Shown here one piece after another: positions 6,525-16,438 of a DNA stretch of 51,969 nt. Where the stretch lies: the NCBI GenBank assembly GCA_017440575.1, contig JAFSGY010000014.1:1-51969 (forward strand), read 5' to 3'. Position 1 is the stretch's first letter, and the number at the start of each line of letters is the position of its first letter. The notes beneath the pieces are model-generated. The model was not told where the DNA came from and searched no databases. It saw only the letters and a program-made list of their open reading frames with translations. This DNA is from Lachnospiraceae bacterium. Its GTDB lineage: Bacteria; Bacillota; Clostridia; Lachnospirales; Lachnospiraceae. A program made the translations under genes and the position numbers.

Positions 6525-8858
6525 TTACTTTTTAACCACACTCATAGAAACTGTGTCTTTCATATCAAAAAGACTAATATTTAATTCCAAATCCCCTTGC
6601 ATTAAGTATACTCCATACTGTTCCAAGGTAAGTGACCGTGTAGGACTATTCATAGATACCCGCATAAATGAAGCATTTTTCGGAACTTCTGCCATATACT
6701 CTGTACTTTGCAATTCTTTTCCACTAATATAATTCCCAGCAGCATCATAAAATACCACTCGCTGTAGCCATATATCAGAAGCTTCATTTCTCCTTTTCAA
6801 ATATAACAAACATTTTTTTCCAGCAGGAATTGGTATTGAACCGCCTAGATAATTTGTTGTTAATGTTCCCCAATACTTCTCTTCGATAGCCCCCGTCTTC
6901 AAATTTGGCATTCTTAATACGAATTGTGTCAGTTGGTTCAACACAATATCACCTTGTGTCTGATATGCAATACCATTTGCCCCATCCATCAGTGCCTGAA
7001 TCATCGTTGTATTTGATTTTGCATAGTCTCTTCTATCAATAATGGCATAATTAGACCCATTATCCCACCAGATACATTTGATACCATGTGCCGCTGCTCT
7101 GGCAACAAAATTCGATGCCTGTATACTTCTGAATTCTGGTAATGGATATGAATTCGCAGTTCCGCATTCACCAATCACTAACGGTGCACCAATTCTCATA
7201 GAAAAGTTCTCTAAATTCTCATATGTCGGTTCAATATTCTGCTGAAAAACTTTTGTATACATATGTACTTGTACTACAATTCGATTTTCAGCACTGTCTA
7301 TTGGCATTCTAAATGCACTTAATATATCTGTACCTGTGCCATCCAGCAATGTCGGCACCATAAGAATACGCTTTTCATTGTTTCCCCCCGTGATTCTTAC
7401 CGTATCAATAAATGTCTGATTCATCAGATTCATCTGCTCTGCTGACAAATCACTATAATTCCAGCTTTTTTCAATATTATCAACCTCATTAAATGATTCA
7501 AATATCAGATGTTCATCATAATCTTTAAAATATAATGCTACATCTGTCCAAAGGCTATTAACATCTGCCAGAATCTTTTGCATATTTTCATCAGTTGTCC
7601 CAGCATAAAAAATCGGCTGATCATGGTGGGAATTCAGAATGACATACATGTCATTTACGATTGCATAATCAACCACTTCTTTCACTCTTTCAAGCCATTG
7701 CGCTCCAACATGCAATTTACCATTCTCATCGACCCCTGTATTATAATACCAACTAACCGGAATACGAATCGTGTTAAATCCACATGATGCAACATAATCT
7801 ATTAAATCCTTTGTTACATACGGATTTCCCCAATTCATCTCCTGCTTTAGATTAGCATCAAAACCACGACTTTTCTTATCACTTTTCGAATCAAAGGAAT
7901 TACCAAGATTCCAACCAACATTCATTTTTTCGATAAAATCCTCTGCACTCAGTTCATCCATCTTATCTTTTATATAGTAACTAATATATGGTTTTAAACC
8001 AAATTCAGAATAGCCTGCTATCAATGCCTTATATTCATCGTAAGTAAAACTTGTTCTCTTGTCATTAGTATACACAGATATTGCTATTTTTTCAGTATTG
8101 TCTTTTTTCTTCCATTTTTGGCCGCTATGTAAATCACTATTAGCAATCACTTTTCCATTGGCATCCATCTCAATAATATTCATTTTGAGGTATCCACCCG
8201 GAAGTCTGACCACATATTGACTGCTGTTTACTATGCAATAAGCGTTGAAAGCTATTTGATTCGTGTCGAATACATATTCTCCGGTTTGATATGAAAATAA
8301 CCCTCGATTCCAATTATCAACTTTAGAAAAATTTGCATTTTCTATATTAACTGTATTCACTTCCACTTTGGGTACTTTATCAGAATCTGTAAATTCAATC
8401 TGTAAACCATTTTCAAGTAGCTGTAAAAAATCTACTCCCCATTTTGTACTGCTTACTGTTATGTTTATATATGTTGTATTACTTTGAGGAGTAAATTTAG
8501 ATCCATTTCTAAGCTTATCCGTATGTTTAACCCACCTACCATTACTATCGTATTCCGAAATAGTAATCTCTATTTGGGAGCTATTAATATAAATATAATA
8601 GGAAGGTTTCGTTACCTGATAGAAATATGCTGAACAAAACCCACTTCCTTCTTCATAACTTCCGCCCCAGCTCTTGTACCATCCTTTTTTATAGTTTTGC
8701 GGATTACAAAGATTTTCCTTTGTCAATTCTAAAGACTGTATTGGTGCAGCCTTTATCTCTAAGCTGCATTCAAAACACACTACGCTTATTAACCATACAG
8801 TAAATAGTATAATAATACCCTTTATTAATCGTGTTCTCAAAGCTGTCTCCCTTTTCAT
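6525..8858 (-). CDS. Secreted GH5 family endoglycanase with accessory modules
   Basis: This 777-aa protein has an N-terminal signal segment (hydrophobic residues 12-29, possible cleavage at IKA-AP). Two related beta-rich modules (about 45-155 and 170-295) precede a GH5 catalytic domain (about 305-630), and a third similar module ends the protein. GH5 features include MNVGWNLGNS, IRIPVSW, LNSHHD, the acid/base Glu458 in FNEVD, VHMYT, the nucleophile Glu564 in GECG, and WWDNG. It should cleave internal beta-1,4 linkages (glucan, mannan or related). It sits inside the polysaccharide operon 6 nt after the preceding gene, so its natural substrate may be the polymer made here, in release or length control. 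The ATG has a weak Shine-Dalgarno; a TTG six codons later behind GGGAG is an alternative start. Confidence 0.88.
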   Translation of the reverse strand: MKRETALRTRLIKGIIILFTVWLISVVCFECSLEIKAAPIQSLELTKENLCNPQNYKKGWYKSWGGSYEEGSGFCSAYFYQVTKPSYYIYINSSQIEITISEYDSNGRWVKHTDKLRNGSKFTPQSNTTYINITVSSTKWGVDFLQLLENGLQIEFTDSDKVPKVEVNTVNIENANFSKVDNWNRGLFSYQTGEYVFDTNQIAFNAYCIVNSSQYVVRLPGGYLKMNIIEMDANGKVIANSDLHSGQKWKKKDNTEKIAISVYTNDKRTSFTYDEYKALIAGYSEFGLKPYISYYIKDKMDELSAEDFIEKMNVGWNLGNSFDSKSDKKSRGFDANLKQEMNWGNPYVTKDLIDYVASCGFNTIRIPVSWYYNTGVDENGKLHVGAQWLERVKEVVDYAIVNDMYVILNSHHDQPIFYAGTTDENMQKILADVNSLWTDVALYFKDYDEHLIFESFNEVDNIEKSWNYSDLSAEQMNLMNQTFIDTVRITGGNNEKRILMVPTLLDGTGTDILSAFRMPIDSAENRIVVQVHMYTKVFQQNIEPTYENLENFSMRIGAPLVIGECGTANSYPLPEFRSIQASNFVARAAAHGIKCIWWDNGSNYAIIDRRDYAKSNTTMIQALMDGANGIAYQTQGDIVLNQLTQFVLRMPNLKTGAIEEKYWGTLTTNYLGGSIPIPAGKKCLLYLKRRNEASDIWLQRVVFYDAAGNYISGKELQSTEYMAEVPKNASFMRVSMNSPTRSLTLEQYGVYLMQGDLELNISLFDMKDTVSMSVVKK

Positions 8859-8864
8859 TCTAGC

Positions 8865-10910
8865 CTATTTTGCATTGTCTTTAATTACCGTTTTCAATTC
8901 ACAAAAACATTCCATTTTTTGATAAATACAATCTTTATTTTCAAATGCAATTCCACTTTTTATCAATTCTTCTGCTTCTATTAATGTATTTGCATACCAA
9001 ATATACTTGCACTGACTAAAGGTTTCAAACGTTGCCTTAACTTTATGATGATTATTTCCAAGTACAACACATGGCGTCCCTGTAATAATAGAAAAAATCA
9101 TTCCATGTAATCGATCTGTCACTACAAGCTTATGTTTTGCAAAATGTCTCCATTTCTGCTCTAATATCATTTCACGCTCATTCGGACTTATATCTCTTCC
9201 CATACAAGTATCTGAAATGCTTAATTGTTCCGTAAGACCTTCGCATATCAATTGTAATCGTTTCTTATCTTCCATTTTCAAGGCACTTTCGCCATCTGAG
9301 CGCAGACATAACAAAATACCTTCTCGCTTTTCTGTTTCCAACATAGTCTTATCGAGGTATGAAACAATATCATTCATTCTAATAATATTAGCTTGAAATG
9401 TTTCTTTTAACTTTTCATAGGAATAGGCATCTCTTGCACAGATTGTTAGATTCCGACATTTATTATATATATCCTGGCATTTCTTTTTAGCTGTCTTACC
9501 TTCTTCATCATCAGAAAAATAAATTGTTTGTGGAAAAACAATAATCTTTTGATTTTGAAAATTAGACATTATTTTCATTCGAAAAGCATCTGCGAAAGGA
9601 TATAAGTTTCCCAAATTACCCCCACCTTGACAAAAAATAATATCATTTTCTCCAATCTCATTCTTTAATTGATATACAGCATCCACCGTATCCCATCCAT
9701 CAATAACATATAATTGATATTTGGGATTCTTTTCTACAAAATCTTCCAGAAAAACTTTTTGTGCATAAGCAATCGCATGATCTCCCATATTATCAAAGCA
9801 TGGCAATTCAAACAGAATTAACCTGATTTCCTTTTCTTCATCTAACTTAAAATCATATTTTTTCTGTACTCCGATTCCATATCTTCTTATTGCACCTTTG
9901 GTCTTTTTTATTACTCCATTTATCTTTTTTGCATGCTTTTTCGTAGCAAAGTATCCTCTTATTACCGCTTCTGAGCTAATATATACTTGATATATTTTTT
10001 TATTTTTATTAGATAAATATGGATTATCTAATATCTTTTTCTCTAAACTCTTGAGTATATCTACGACCCATTCTCTATTTTCTATCTTCTGAAGCTTTAT
10101 TCCAAAATGTATATAGTCATATAAATAAGGAACCATCTCTGCCAAACACAAATCAGCTAAGTATTCTTCTCCATTTTTTACAAAAAAGTCATATCTTTCC
10201 TTTTTAGATACTGCTATCTGATAACAGTTTTTATGCCACTTTTCATCCGTCTGTCTTCCTGAAATGCTATCCTCTCTAATCTGATAGTAATATAAATATT
10301 CCGGAATTCTGCATAACCTATCTGCCTTATAGAATAATAAATACGTAGTCGCTATGTCCTCATAATTACGACCTTCCGGATATCGTACCCCTTCAAAGAG
10401 CTCTGCTTTATACAACTTATCCCATGCATAGTTCTTCATTCCTTTATCCTGCACAAGAATCGATAAGGCTTCTCCTCTATCAAATATCTCTTCTTCGTCA
10501 ATGATATAATCTTCGATCATCAATTTATCTACTCGTTCTGTATAATGACAACAAATTGATATCTGTGCTTCATTACGTTTACAGGCTTCATAGAGCTTTT
10601 CAAACATCTTCGGATGAATATAGTCATCACTGTCAACAAACCCTATATATGCACCTGAAGCAACATCTAATGCAGCATTTCTTGCACTGGATAATCCCCC
10701 ATTCTTCTTATGAATAACTTTTACTCTTTCATCCTTAGTCGCATACTCGTCACACATCTCTCCACTACGGTCTGTTGCCCCGTCATCGACTAGAATAATC
10801 TCCAGATTCTGGTATGTTTGAGTCAATATGGAATCTATACAACGTTCTAAATAAGCTTCTACATTATATACAGGTACAATAACCGAAATACACTCTCGCC
10901 CGTCTCTCAT
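8865..10910 (-). CDS. GT2 glycosyltransferase fused to polysaccharide pyruvyltransferase
   Basis: This 681-aa protein joins two enzymes. Residues 1-240 form a GT2 transferase with ISVIVPVYN, VDDGATD, NGGLSSARN and FVDSDD. Residues about 360-660 match the polysaccharide pyruvyltransferase family (CsaB/WcaK/EpsO-like), with FDNMGDHAIA, CQGGGNLGN, VFPQTIYF, a DRLHGM motif near the end and TPCVVLGNNHHK. The second half should attach a ketal-linked pyruvate from phosphoenolpyruvate to a sugar of the repeat unit, giving an acidic polymer. In many operons these are separate genes. The fusion suggests that the sugar is added and pyruvylated in sequence by one protein. Neighbours are the flippase upstream (15 nt) and GH5 downstream (6 nt). 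Confidence 0.88.
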   Translation of the reverse strand: MRDGRECISVIVPVYNVEAYLERCIDSILTQTYQNLEIILVDDGATDRSGEMCDEYATKDERVKVIHKKNGGLSSARNAALDVASGAYIGFVDSDDYIHPKMFEKLYEACKRNEAQISICCHYTERVDKLMIEDYIIDEEEIFDRGEALSILVQDKGMKNYAWDKLYKAELFEGVRYPEGRNYEDIATTYLLFYKADRLCRIPEYLYYYQIREDSISGRQTDEKWHKNCYQIAVSKKERYDFFVKNGEEYLADLCLAEMVPYLYDYIHFGIKLQKIENREWVVDILKSLEKKILDNPYLSNKNKKIYQVYISSEAVIRGYFATKKHAKKINGVIKKTKGAIRRYGIGVQKKYDFKLDEEKEIRLILFELPCFDNMGDHAIAYAQKVFLEDFVEKNPKYQLYVIDGWDTVDAVYQLKNEIGENDIIFCQGGGNLGNLYPFADAFRMKIMSNFQNQKIIVFPQTIYFSDDEEGKTAKKKCQDIYNKCRNLTICARDAYSYEKLKETFQANIIRMNDIVSYLDKTMLETEKREGILLCLRSDGESALKMEDKKRLQLICEGLTEQLSISDTCMGRDISPNEREMILEQKWRHFAKHKLVVTDRLHGMIFSIITGTPCVVLGNNHHKVKATFETFSQCKYIWYANTLIEAEELIKSGIAFENKDCIYQKMECFCELKTVIKDNAK

Positions 10911-10925
10911 GAACCTTTTTCCTCT

Positions 10926-12452
10926 TTACTTCTTTCCTATTATACTTTTTGCTTTCTTAATAATGATTTGGAATCCTTCTGTTCGACAGTATGCTATCAT
11001 AAATATCACAACCGCCAAAATCCCCGTAATCAACATCTTCAGTATTATCATACTCCAACTATCTACCTTCAATTTCGACGTAATAGCTGTTATCAGGGCT
11101 ATAGAACCGCCAACTAACAATACATTTACTAATATTGATTTGTAATATCCTGCCGCACTACTGTTAAAATATTCTTTAAACAATAATTTAGGTTCATACC
11201 AGAAGTAAGTACTTACTCTGGCAATTGCTGATGCGAAGATAATTCCGGCTACCCCCATAATATTTCCTAAAACAATAGACAGTACTACATTTAATATCGC
11301 TGCAATCAACATAACATATTTTGTCTTCATATATAATCCAGTCGCATCACGATATATCCAAAGAGGTTGCAAAACACATGAAAAATATGTATTTAATGTA
11401 ATCGCTATAACTGTAAGCGATGACAGCGCAAATTCTTTACTAAACCATACTGTAATAACATCATTCGCCATCACACCAAATCCAGTTGTAATAATTCCGC
11501 AAAAGATAAAGCTGGCTGACTGCATAGCTTGAAATATCTGTAATCGTTTTTCTGGCTTATCCTTTGCTATTACATTACCAATACTTGCTGTTAAGGCTGA
11601 AAACACTATCTGTTCTACTAACAATAGCTTATTACTAAGCATTAAGTAATTAGAATACAATCCAACCATTGCCGTTCCTACAATTACGGAAATAATAATA
11701 TTATCCGTTGCAGAAAATAGTGTAGTACTTAACTTGTATAAAAAAACAGACTTCATATTACTGAATATACTCTGTTCAACCTCTTTATCCACTTTACCGA
11801 TTTTATTCTTATCCATAATGTATGGATAATCCTGCTCTGTTTTCTTGGAAGCCACAAAATTATTTAACAGCTGTGTTGACAATCCGATTGCAAGATAAGC
11901 AATATAATTTTCCGCAACAATCAAAATCACAATCTGGGCAACTGTTTTTAACGTAGTTGTCCACATACGTATTCTTACAAGCTTGTAGTCCTTTTGATCT
12001 GCCGTCATCAATGTCGTTTTATATACAAATAAATATGACAGCACAACATTGGCAAGTGAAAACAAATAATATATCTCTAAATTCGGAATCTCCTGTTCAG
12101 TCTTCACTAAATAGCGTAAAAACGGTACACATGCTAATCCACACACAGTTACTACAATCGCTATAACATTATAAACTCGCTTATAAAAATGAATAAGCGA
12201 AGCAATTCTATATTCATCATGCTCCGCAAGTGGTTTATAAAAACTATAAGCCATTGCTGTCCCAAAGCCTAAATCGGCCATGGCCAGCAATGACAAAACA
12301 TCTGTAAAAATGCCATTTAAGCCCAGATACTCCGTTCCCAATGTCTGTACGAATACAGTTCTTGAAACAAAGCTTAAAACGAGAGTTAACGCCTGATATA
12401 AAAAACCTGTAATCATATTTTGTGCCGACTTTTTCGCGCGTCCTTCACCCAT
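10926..12452 (-). CDS. Wzx-type oligosaccharide flippase
   Basis: This 508-aa polytopic membrane protein has about 12-14 hydrophobic helices and belongs to the polysaccharide transporter branch of the MOP superfamily. The N-terminus contains QNMITGFLYQ and a TVFVQTLGTEYLGLNG stretch typical of these flippases. It should move the undecaprenyl-linked repeat unit across the membrane, so that the Wzy-like protein (19288-20661) can polymerise it outside. Full length for the family. The start follows GGGAGAGAAAG. It lies 17 nt after the nucleotidyltransferase gene. Confidence 0.9.
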   Translation of the reverse strand: MGEGRAKKSAQNMITGFLYQALTLVLSFVSRTVFVQTLGTEYLGLNGIFTDVLSLLAMADLGFGTAMAYSFYKPLAEHDEYRIASLIHFYKRVYNVIAIVVTVCGLACVPFLRYLVKTEQEIPNLEIYYLFSLANVVLSYLFVYKTTLMTADQKDYKLVRIRMWTTTLKTVAQIVILIVAENYIAYLAIGLSTQLLNNFVASKKTEQDYPYIMDKNKIGKVDKEVEQSIFSNMKSVFLYKLSTTLFSATDNIIISVIVGTAMVGLYSNYLMLSNKLLLVEQIVFSALTASIGNVIAKDKPEKRLQIFQAMQSASFIFCGIITTGFGVMANDVITVWFSKEFALSSLTVIAITLNTYFSCVLQPLWIYRDATGLYMKTKYVMLIAAILNVVLSIVLGNIMGVAGIIFASAIARVSTYFWYEPKLLFKEYFNSSAAGYYKSILVNVLLVGGSIALITAITSKLKVDSWSMIILKMLITGILAVVIFMIAYCRTEGFQIIIKKAKSIIGKK

Positions 12453-12469
12453 TCTATTCTTTCTCTCCC

Positions 12470-13684
12470 TTATTTTGCAAAATCTAAATTTAATTCATTG
12501 TAAATTGCTGTCATAATCTGATATCTCTTATCATCTCCCAAAACCTTAGTTCGCTCTAGAGATTCCTTATTTGAAATACCATGAATTCCTCTGCAAACCC
12601 ATGCAACAGGCAATAACCAACTGTTTTTTTCAAGCCATGGATAGTATTCCTTCATATACTCCAACGCTGGAAAATAATATTTATATTTCTTATTTCCTAT
12701 ACTTTCCTGCCTATTTCTATTCTGCTTAGCAACTTGTGCCCATACTCCATTTTCACATTTCCCATATATGCCACAATTAAGCATATAATGAAATAACTGA
12801 TTGTAAAATTCTGTGCTTTGTTCCTTTTTTAGCCATATATTTGCAAGCCTTACTACATGATATTCAAAATCTGACAGACCACATTTTTTCAGTTCTTTAT
12901 CAATGATTTCTCTGTTCATTTCATCCTGACATTTATCTAAATATACATAAATATCTACCAGATTTCGAATTCCACAACCATTTTCATAGAAGTGCTTCGC
13001 CATATGTGAAATCATATATACATAAAAATCCTCCTTTGAAAACTCATATGTATACTTACACCCTTCTTTCAAAATTGCTCTAAACTGATCCTTATAATAT
13101 AAATACTGTTCTCTGTCTACTGTCTGCTCATACAATGACCAATGCATTTCACATATTAAAAATGGACTTTTCCGAAATATCACGTGATGCTTAATAGCCT
13201 GTACTTTATCGAATCCCTTCTGTTGCATAATATTCTCTGCTTCTGTGAAGTCCGTTTCATATATCATAATATCCACATCGCTCATTTCACGCATTTCAGG
13301 TCTTGGATAAATAAACTTCATCACAGAGCCTTTTAATACCTGATTACGTATTCCAGCTCTTTCAAATGCTTCTTGTAACTCCTTGGCAGCCTGTACCTGT
13401 GCCAAAGTTTTCATTGTACTTCTAATGAGATATGGTTTTATTCGTGCTATAACCTCTCCCGGAAGATCTAGCTTTATTAAAGCAGCTAAAATAATATATT
13501 GCATCTGACTTTCATTAGCTATTCTTACAAGTTCTTCTATATCTATTCCTTCCGGAATTGATTCTGGCGTTCTATTCTCAAACTGCGATAATATCAGTTC
13601 TGCCAAATAATCCATAATCTTAGGTTTCCATTCAAAATGGTCGAACAGAGTGTTGCTCTTATTCTTCTGTTCTTTCATTTTCAT
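12470..13684 (-). CDS. NTP_transf_5-type nucleotidyltransferase family protein
   Basis: This 404-aa protein resembles the uncharacterised nucleotidyltransferase family PF14907. The signature is residues near VLKGSVMKFIYP followed by MSDVDIMIYE, where the two Asp in DVDI act as metal ligands in the DNA polymerase beta-like fold. CEMHWSLYE and an HMAKHFYENG helix follow. The family is frequent in surface polysaccharide loci, but the substrate is unknown; transfer of a nucleotide or phosphate group to a sugar or protein is possible. The start overlaps the last 26 nt of the CotH gene and uses the Shine-Dalgarno AAGGA inside it, so the two are translationally coupled. An ATG two codons later is an alternative. 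Confidence 0.8.
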   Translation of the reverse strand: MKMKEQKNKSNTLFDHFEWKPKIMDYLAELILSQFENRTPESIPEGIDIEELVRIANESQMQYIILAALIKLDLPGEVIARIKPYLIRSTMKTLAQVQAAKELQEAFERAGIRNQVLKGSVMKFIYPRPEMREMSDVDIMIYETDFTEAENIMQQKGFDKVQAIKHHVIFRKSPFLICEMHWSLYEQTVDREQYLYYKDQFRAILKEGCKYTYEFSKEDFYVYMISHMAKHFYENGCGIRNLVDIYVYLDKCQDEMNREIIDKELKKCGLSDFEYHVVRLANIWLKKEQSTEFYNQLFHYMLNCGIYGKCENGVWAQVAKQNRNRQESIGNKKYKYYFPALEYMKEYYPWLEKNSWLLPVAWVCRGIHGISNKESLERTKVLGDDKRYQIMTAIYNELNLDFAK

Positions 13685-15836
13685 CTATTATTCCTTCCGA
13701 CTCTTCTAACGAATTTATCCGTACTTCTGGTGTATACTCTTCCCACATATCAATTACTTCATCAATATTTTCTGTATAATACAATATATATTCTGGTCGT
13801 TCCGCATAAAACTCCAAAATCACATTCTTACTTAATTCATAAAAGTTTGATGATGGATAACCATAAAAGCGTTCGTAACTGCTTGTCGCCATCTTTTCAA
13901 TAGAATCAGCAATCTCTTCAAGCGTAGTTTCTACTACATCATAAGCAAACACTTCCTCTGCCATCTTGTTCATTGTGTTTTGAAGCTGAGCCTTAAATTC
14001 ATCATTTCTGATTAGCGAACGAATTAACATATCTTCTCTGACTTCCTGCATTAAATATGTATTAATACTGCTGGTTGCCATGCCTTTCGCACTAGATGTA
14101 TTCATGGAGTTATCAAGCTTACCCACAATCCATCTCCATCTACCATCTGCATATTCATTTTCACCAACTGTTGCAGTTTTCCATGCATAAGTTTCATCTA
14201 TACCATAATCTGCATTCGAAATGAACATATTTACACAGAAATAATCCAAATAGCTTTGAATATCCATCATACTTTTTAATTGCTCATAGTTCGTATCAAG
14301 GCTCATATCTCTTGTTGATGCAAACTGCAATAATTGAGTATAGGAATCTCTATATCCATACTCCTCTACCACTTCATCCTTAGCTACAATCACATGTTCA
14401 TCCGTAATTCCATAATGACGTGAAAAATATAATTCATCCATTGGTGCTCGTAACGTATATCCTCCCCAATATTCCCCATTAATAAATAACGTACAAGGAA
14501 TCATATCAACATATCCTACAGCAGTATTCTTAATAAGTTCATTCACCAGATACTCTCTAGCCTTACTATCATTATCACGCTTATTCGCTTGAATCTTTAG
14601 GCTATTACTTACATCATCAAAATAGCGATACAAGGTCGAGCCCTTCCATGCCCCATTTTCTATACCAATGGCTTGAAAACCTTTCTGTGGTGTACTCATA
14701 CTATAATCTCGTAACATAGATAAATTAATTTTTCCAGCATAGCTCTTATCTTTATTATTTTCGAAAAATTCTATATGTGCATCCTTTTCCCAATTCATAA
14801 GATAATTCGCATTAAATGTATCCCCTATTCCTAATGCTAAATCTTCCTCGTAATACTTACCTTGGATGTACATACCTTCAAAATAATCAAACAAATTATC
14901 TGGATCTGTCGTTAAAGAAATAACCGGCAGATTTATCATATTACTATTATTTCCAATCCCTATAAAATAAGATTCTGTGCACTCCTCTACAACTTCTCCT
15001 TTTGCATTCACGGCAATTGCTCTCACTACGGTTCCCATCGATATTCTAGAAGGTTTATAACCATTATTTACAATTCCCGCATATGTATAATTAGAACCAC
15101 TACGATTTTCAATCCTAATTGTATTCTCATATTTTTGTGATTCAGTTGTTGGATCCGAACCATCTAATGTATAATAAACTTCTGTTCCTTTTGGAACATT
15201 CATTTCAAGTGAAATGGCTCCTGCATAAAATCCACCTGGCACAGAAAACGTTAATGCATCTTTGGGAATTACACTATCCTTTACATTAATCTCATCTTTT
15301 GAAGGCTCAAGATAAGACACCTGCAAGGAACCACTTTCTGAATAGCCATAGCTTTCTCCACTTAATAATTGTGGCACTATCATGGTACTTACTTGATTAT
15401 CATCCTTATCTCTTAAAGAAAATACATTATTTCGCTCTGTACCCAATGTAGACTCTGTTTCAAAAACATATACACTTTCAGACTCTATACTTGCATCTGC
15501 AGGAATTTCGCCAACTTTTTCTCCATTAATATATAGACTCATTCCTCCAAGATTAATTTGCATATTACCAGCGTTATATAGTTCAATCCAGCCTTCCTGA
15601 TTTACTTCATTTATTACAATTCGTGATAAATCCTCTTTCTTATTCAGATTTTCCGAAGTAATTTCTCCACTCTGCTCTATACTTGTCTGAATCTCATTAA
15701 GCTGCTGTTGCTCTATCTGCTCGGCCTCTTTTGATTTTTGCAAGATAAAAAATAAAGCCAACAATGCTACCAGACACAACACAATAATTACTATATCCTT
15801 AACTGAAAAACTTTTTCTTCCTTGACCTCTCTCCAT
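13659..15836 (-). CDS. CotH-family kinase with lamin-tail and chitobiase-like domains
   Basis: This 725-aa protein is membrane-anchored by an N-terminal helix (about 14-33) with the rest outside. Residues 70-150 resemble a lamin-tail domain (IVINEVN, WIELYNAG, LGGMSLYING). Residues 195-295 resemble a chitobiase/beta-hexosaminidase C-terminal-like domain (YYTLDGSDPT). The CotH domain (about 300-610) includes MLRDYSMSTPQKGF, LVNELI, LFINGEYWGGY, FISNADYG and WRWIVGKLDN. CotH proteins are atypical kinases, first known from spore coats, that phosphorylate proteins. The usual DxDN-like motif reads KLDN here, so activity is uncertain. It sits between vanZ and the nucleotidyltransferase in the polysaccharide operon, so it may modify a cell-surface protein or polymer-linked factor. 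Confidence 0.85.
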   Translation of the reverse strand: MERGQGRKSFSVKDIVIIVLCLVALLALFFILQKSKEAEQIEQQQLNEIQTSIEQSGEITSENLNKKEDLSRIVINEVNQEGWIELYNAGNMQINLGGMSLYINGEKVGEIPADASIESESVYVFETESTLGTERNNVFSLRDKDDNQVSTMIVPQLLSGESYGYSESGSLQVSYLEPSKDEINVKDSVIPKDALTFSVPGGFYAGAISLEMNVPKGTEVYYTLDGSDPTTESQKYENTIRIENRSGSNYTYAGIVNNGYKPSRISMGTVVRAIAVNAKGEVVEECTESYFIGIGNNSNMINLPVISLTTDPDNLFDYFEGMYIQGKYYEEDLALGIGDTFNANYLMNWEKDAHIEFFENNKDKSYAGKINLSMLRDYSMSTPQKGFQAIGIENGAWKGSTLYRYFDDVSNSLKIQANKRDNDSKAREYLVNELIKNTAVGYVDMIPCTLFINGEYWGGYTLRAPMDELYFSRHYGITDEHVIVAKDEVVEEYGYRDSYTQLLQFASTRDMSLDTNYEQLKSMMDIQSYLDYFCVNMFISNADYGIDETYAWKTATVGENEYADGRWRWIVGKLDNSMNTSSAKGMATSSINTYLMQEVREDMLIRSLIRNDEFKAQLQNTMNKMAEEVFAYDVVETTLEEIADSIEKMATSSYERFYGYPSSNFYELSKNVILEFYAERPEYILYYTENIDEVIDMWEEYTPEVRINSLEESEGIIDENERTEE

Positions 15837-15842
15837 ATTTCT

Positions 15843-16430
15843 TTATCCTCTCTCATTTACTCTTACTTTTTTCAAAAAAATAAGAACACATGACAAAATA
15901 CCACCTATAACACCACCGATTACATTTGTCACAAAATCCGCTACTTCAAAGTATCCTCTTCCTGTTAATAACTGAGTTATCTCTATTACAAAGCTCGTCA
16001 AAAAGCAGTAGCAGGTAACCATAACCATTCTATGAAGTACACTATCCTTACATCTATAGAGTCCCCATAATAGTCCCCATGGAACAAAGAACAATACATT
16101 CAGCAACGAATAGAAAAACTGTTGCTTACTATATATTCCACTTGATGAAAAACCAAAATCCAAAGATGTATACATAATCGTCCTACTTCCAGCCGCGCGC
16201 CTCAGCAATGTAATTTGTGCTCCAAAGCATACATATCCTACGATCAAAAAATACCAGATTTCTTTTTTCCACGAATAAGCTTTTCCTGTAATTCTTGACG
16301 AAATCATAAAAATTAAATGAACAATAATAATCCCAATCAGCCACGTAATTAGTAATTCCTGATATGAAATTCCTCTGCTCTGTTGACGTATATATGTAAT
16401 AATATACGAGAAAAACTCACTCGCACTCAT
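15843..16430 (-). CDS. VanZ-like membrane protein
   Basis: This 195-aa protein has five or so hydrophobic helices and the VanZ-family pattern, including FVIEITQLLTGRGYFEVADF and TNVIGGVIGG. VanZ proteins are linked to teicoplanin resistance, but most homologues sit in envelope or polysaccharide loci and have no proven chemistry. The start follows TAGGAGATACT. It is 8 nt after the GT32 gene and 6 nt before CotH, well inside the operon, which favours an envelope role over antibiotic resistance. Confidence 0.85.
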   Translation of the reverse strand: MSASEFFSYIITYIRQQSRGISYQELLITWLIGIIIVHLIFMISSRITGKAYSWKKEIWYFLIVGYVCFGAQITLLRRAAGSRTIMYTSLDFGFSSSGIYSKQQFFYSLLNVLFFVPWGLLWGLYRCKDSVLHRMVMVTCYCFLTSFVIEITQLLTGRGYFEVADFVTNVIGGVIGGILSCVLIFLKKVRVNERG

Positions 16431-16438
16431 AGTATCTC

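Noticed and set aside
15843-16430. VanZ as a glycopeptide resistance gene
   Set aside because: No other van genes are present and it lies inside a polysaccharide operon.
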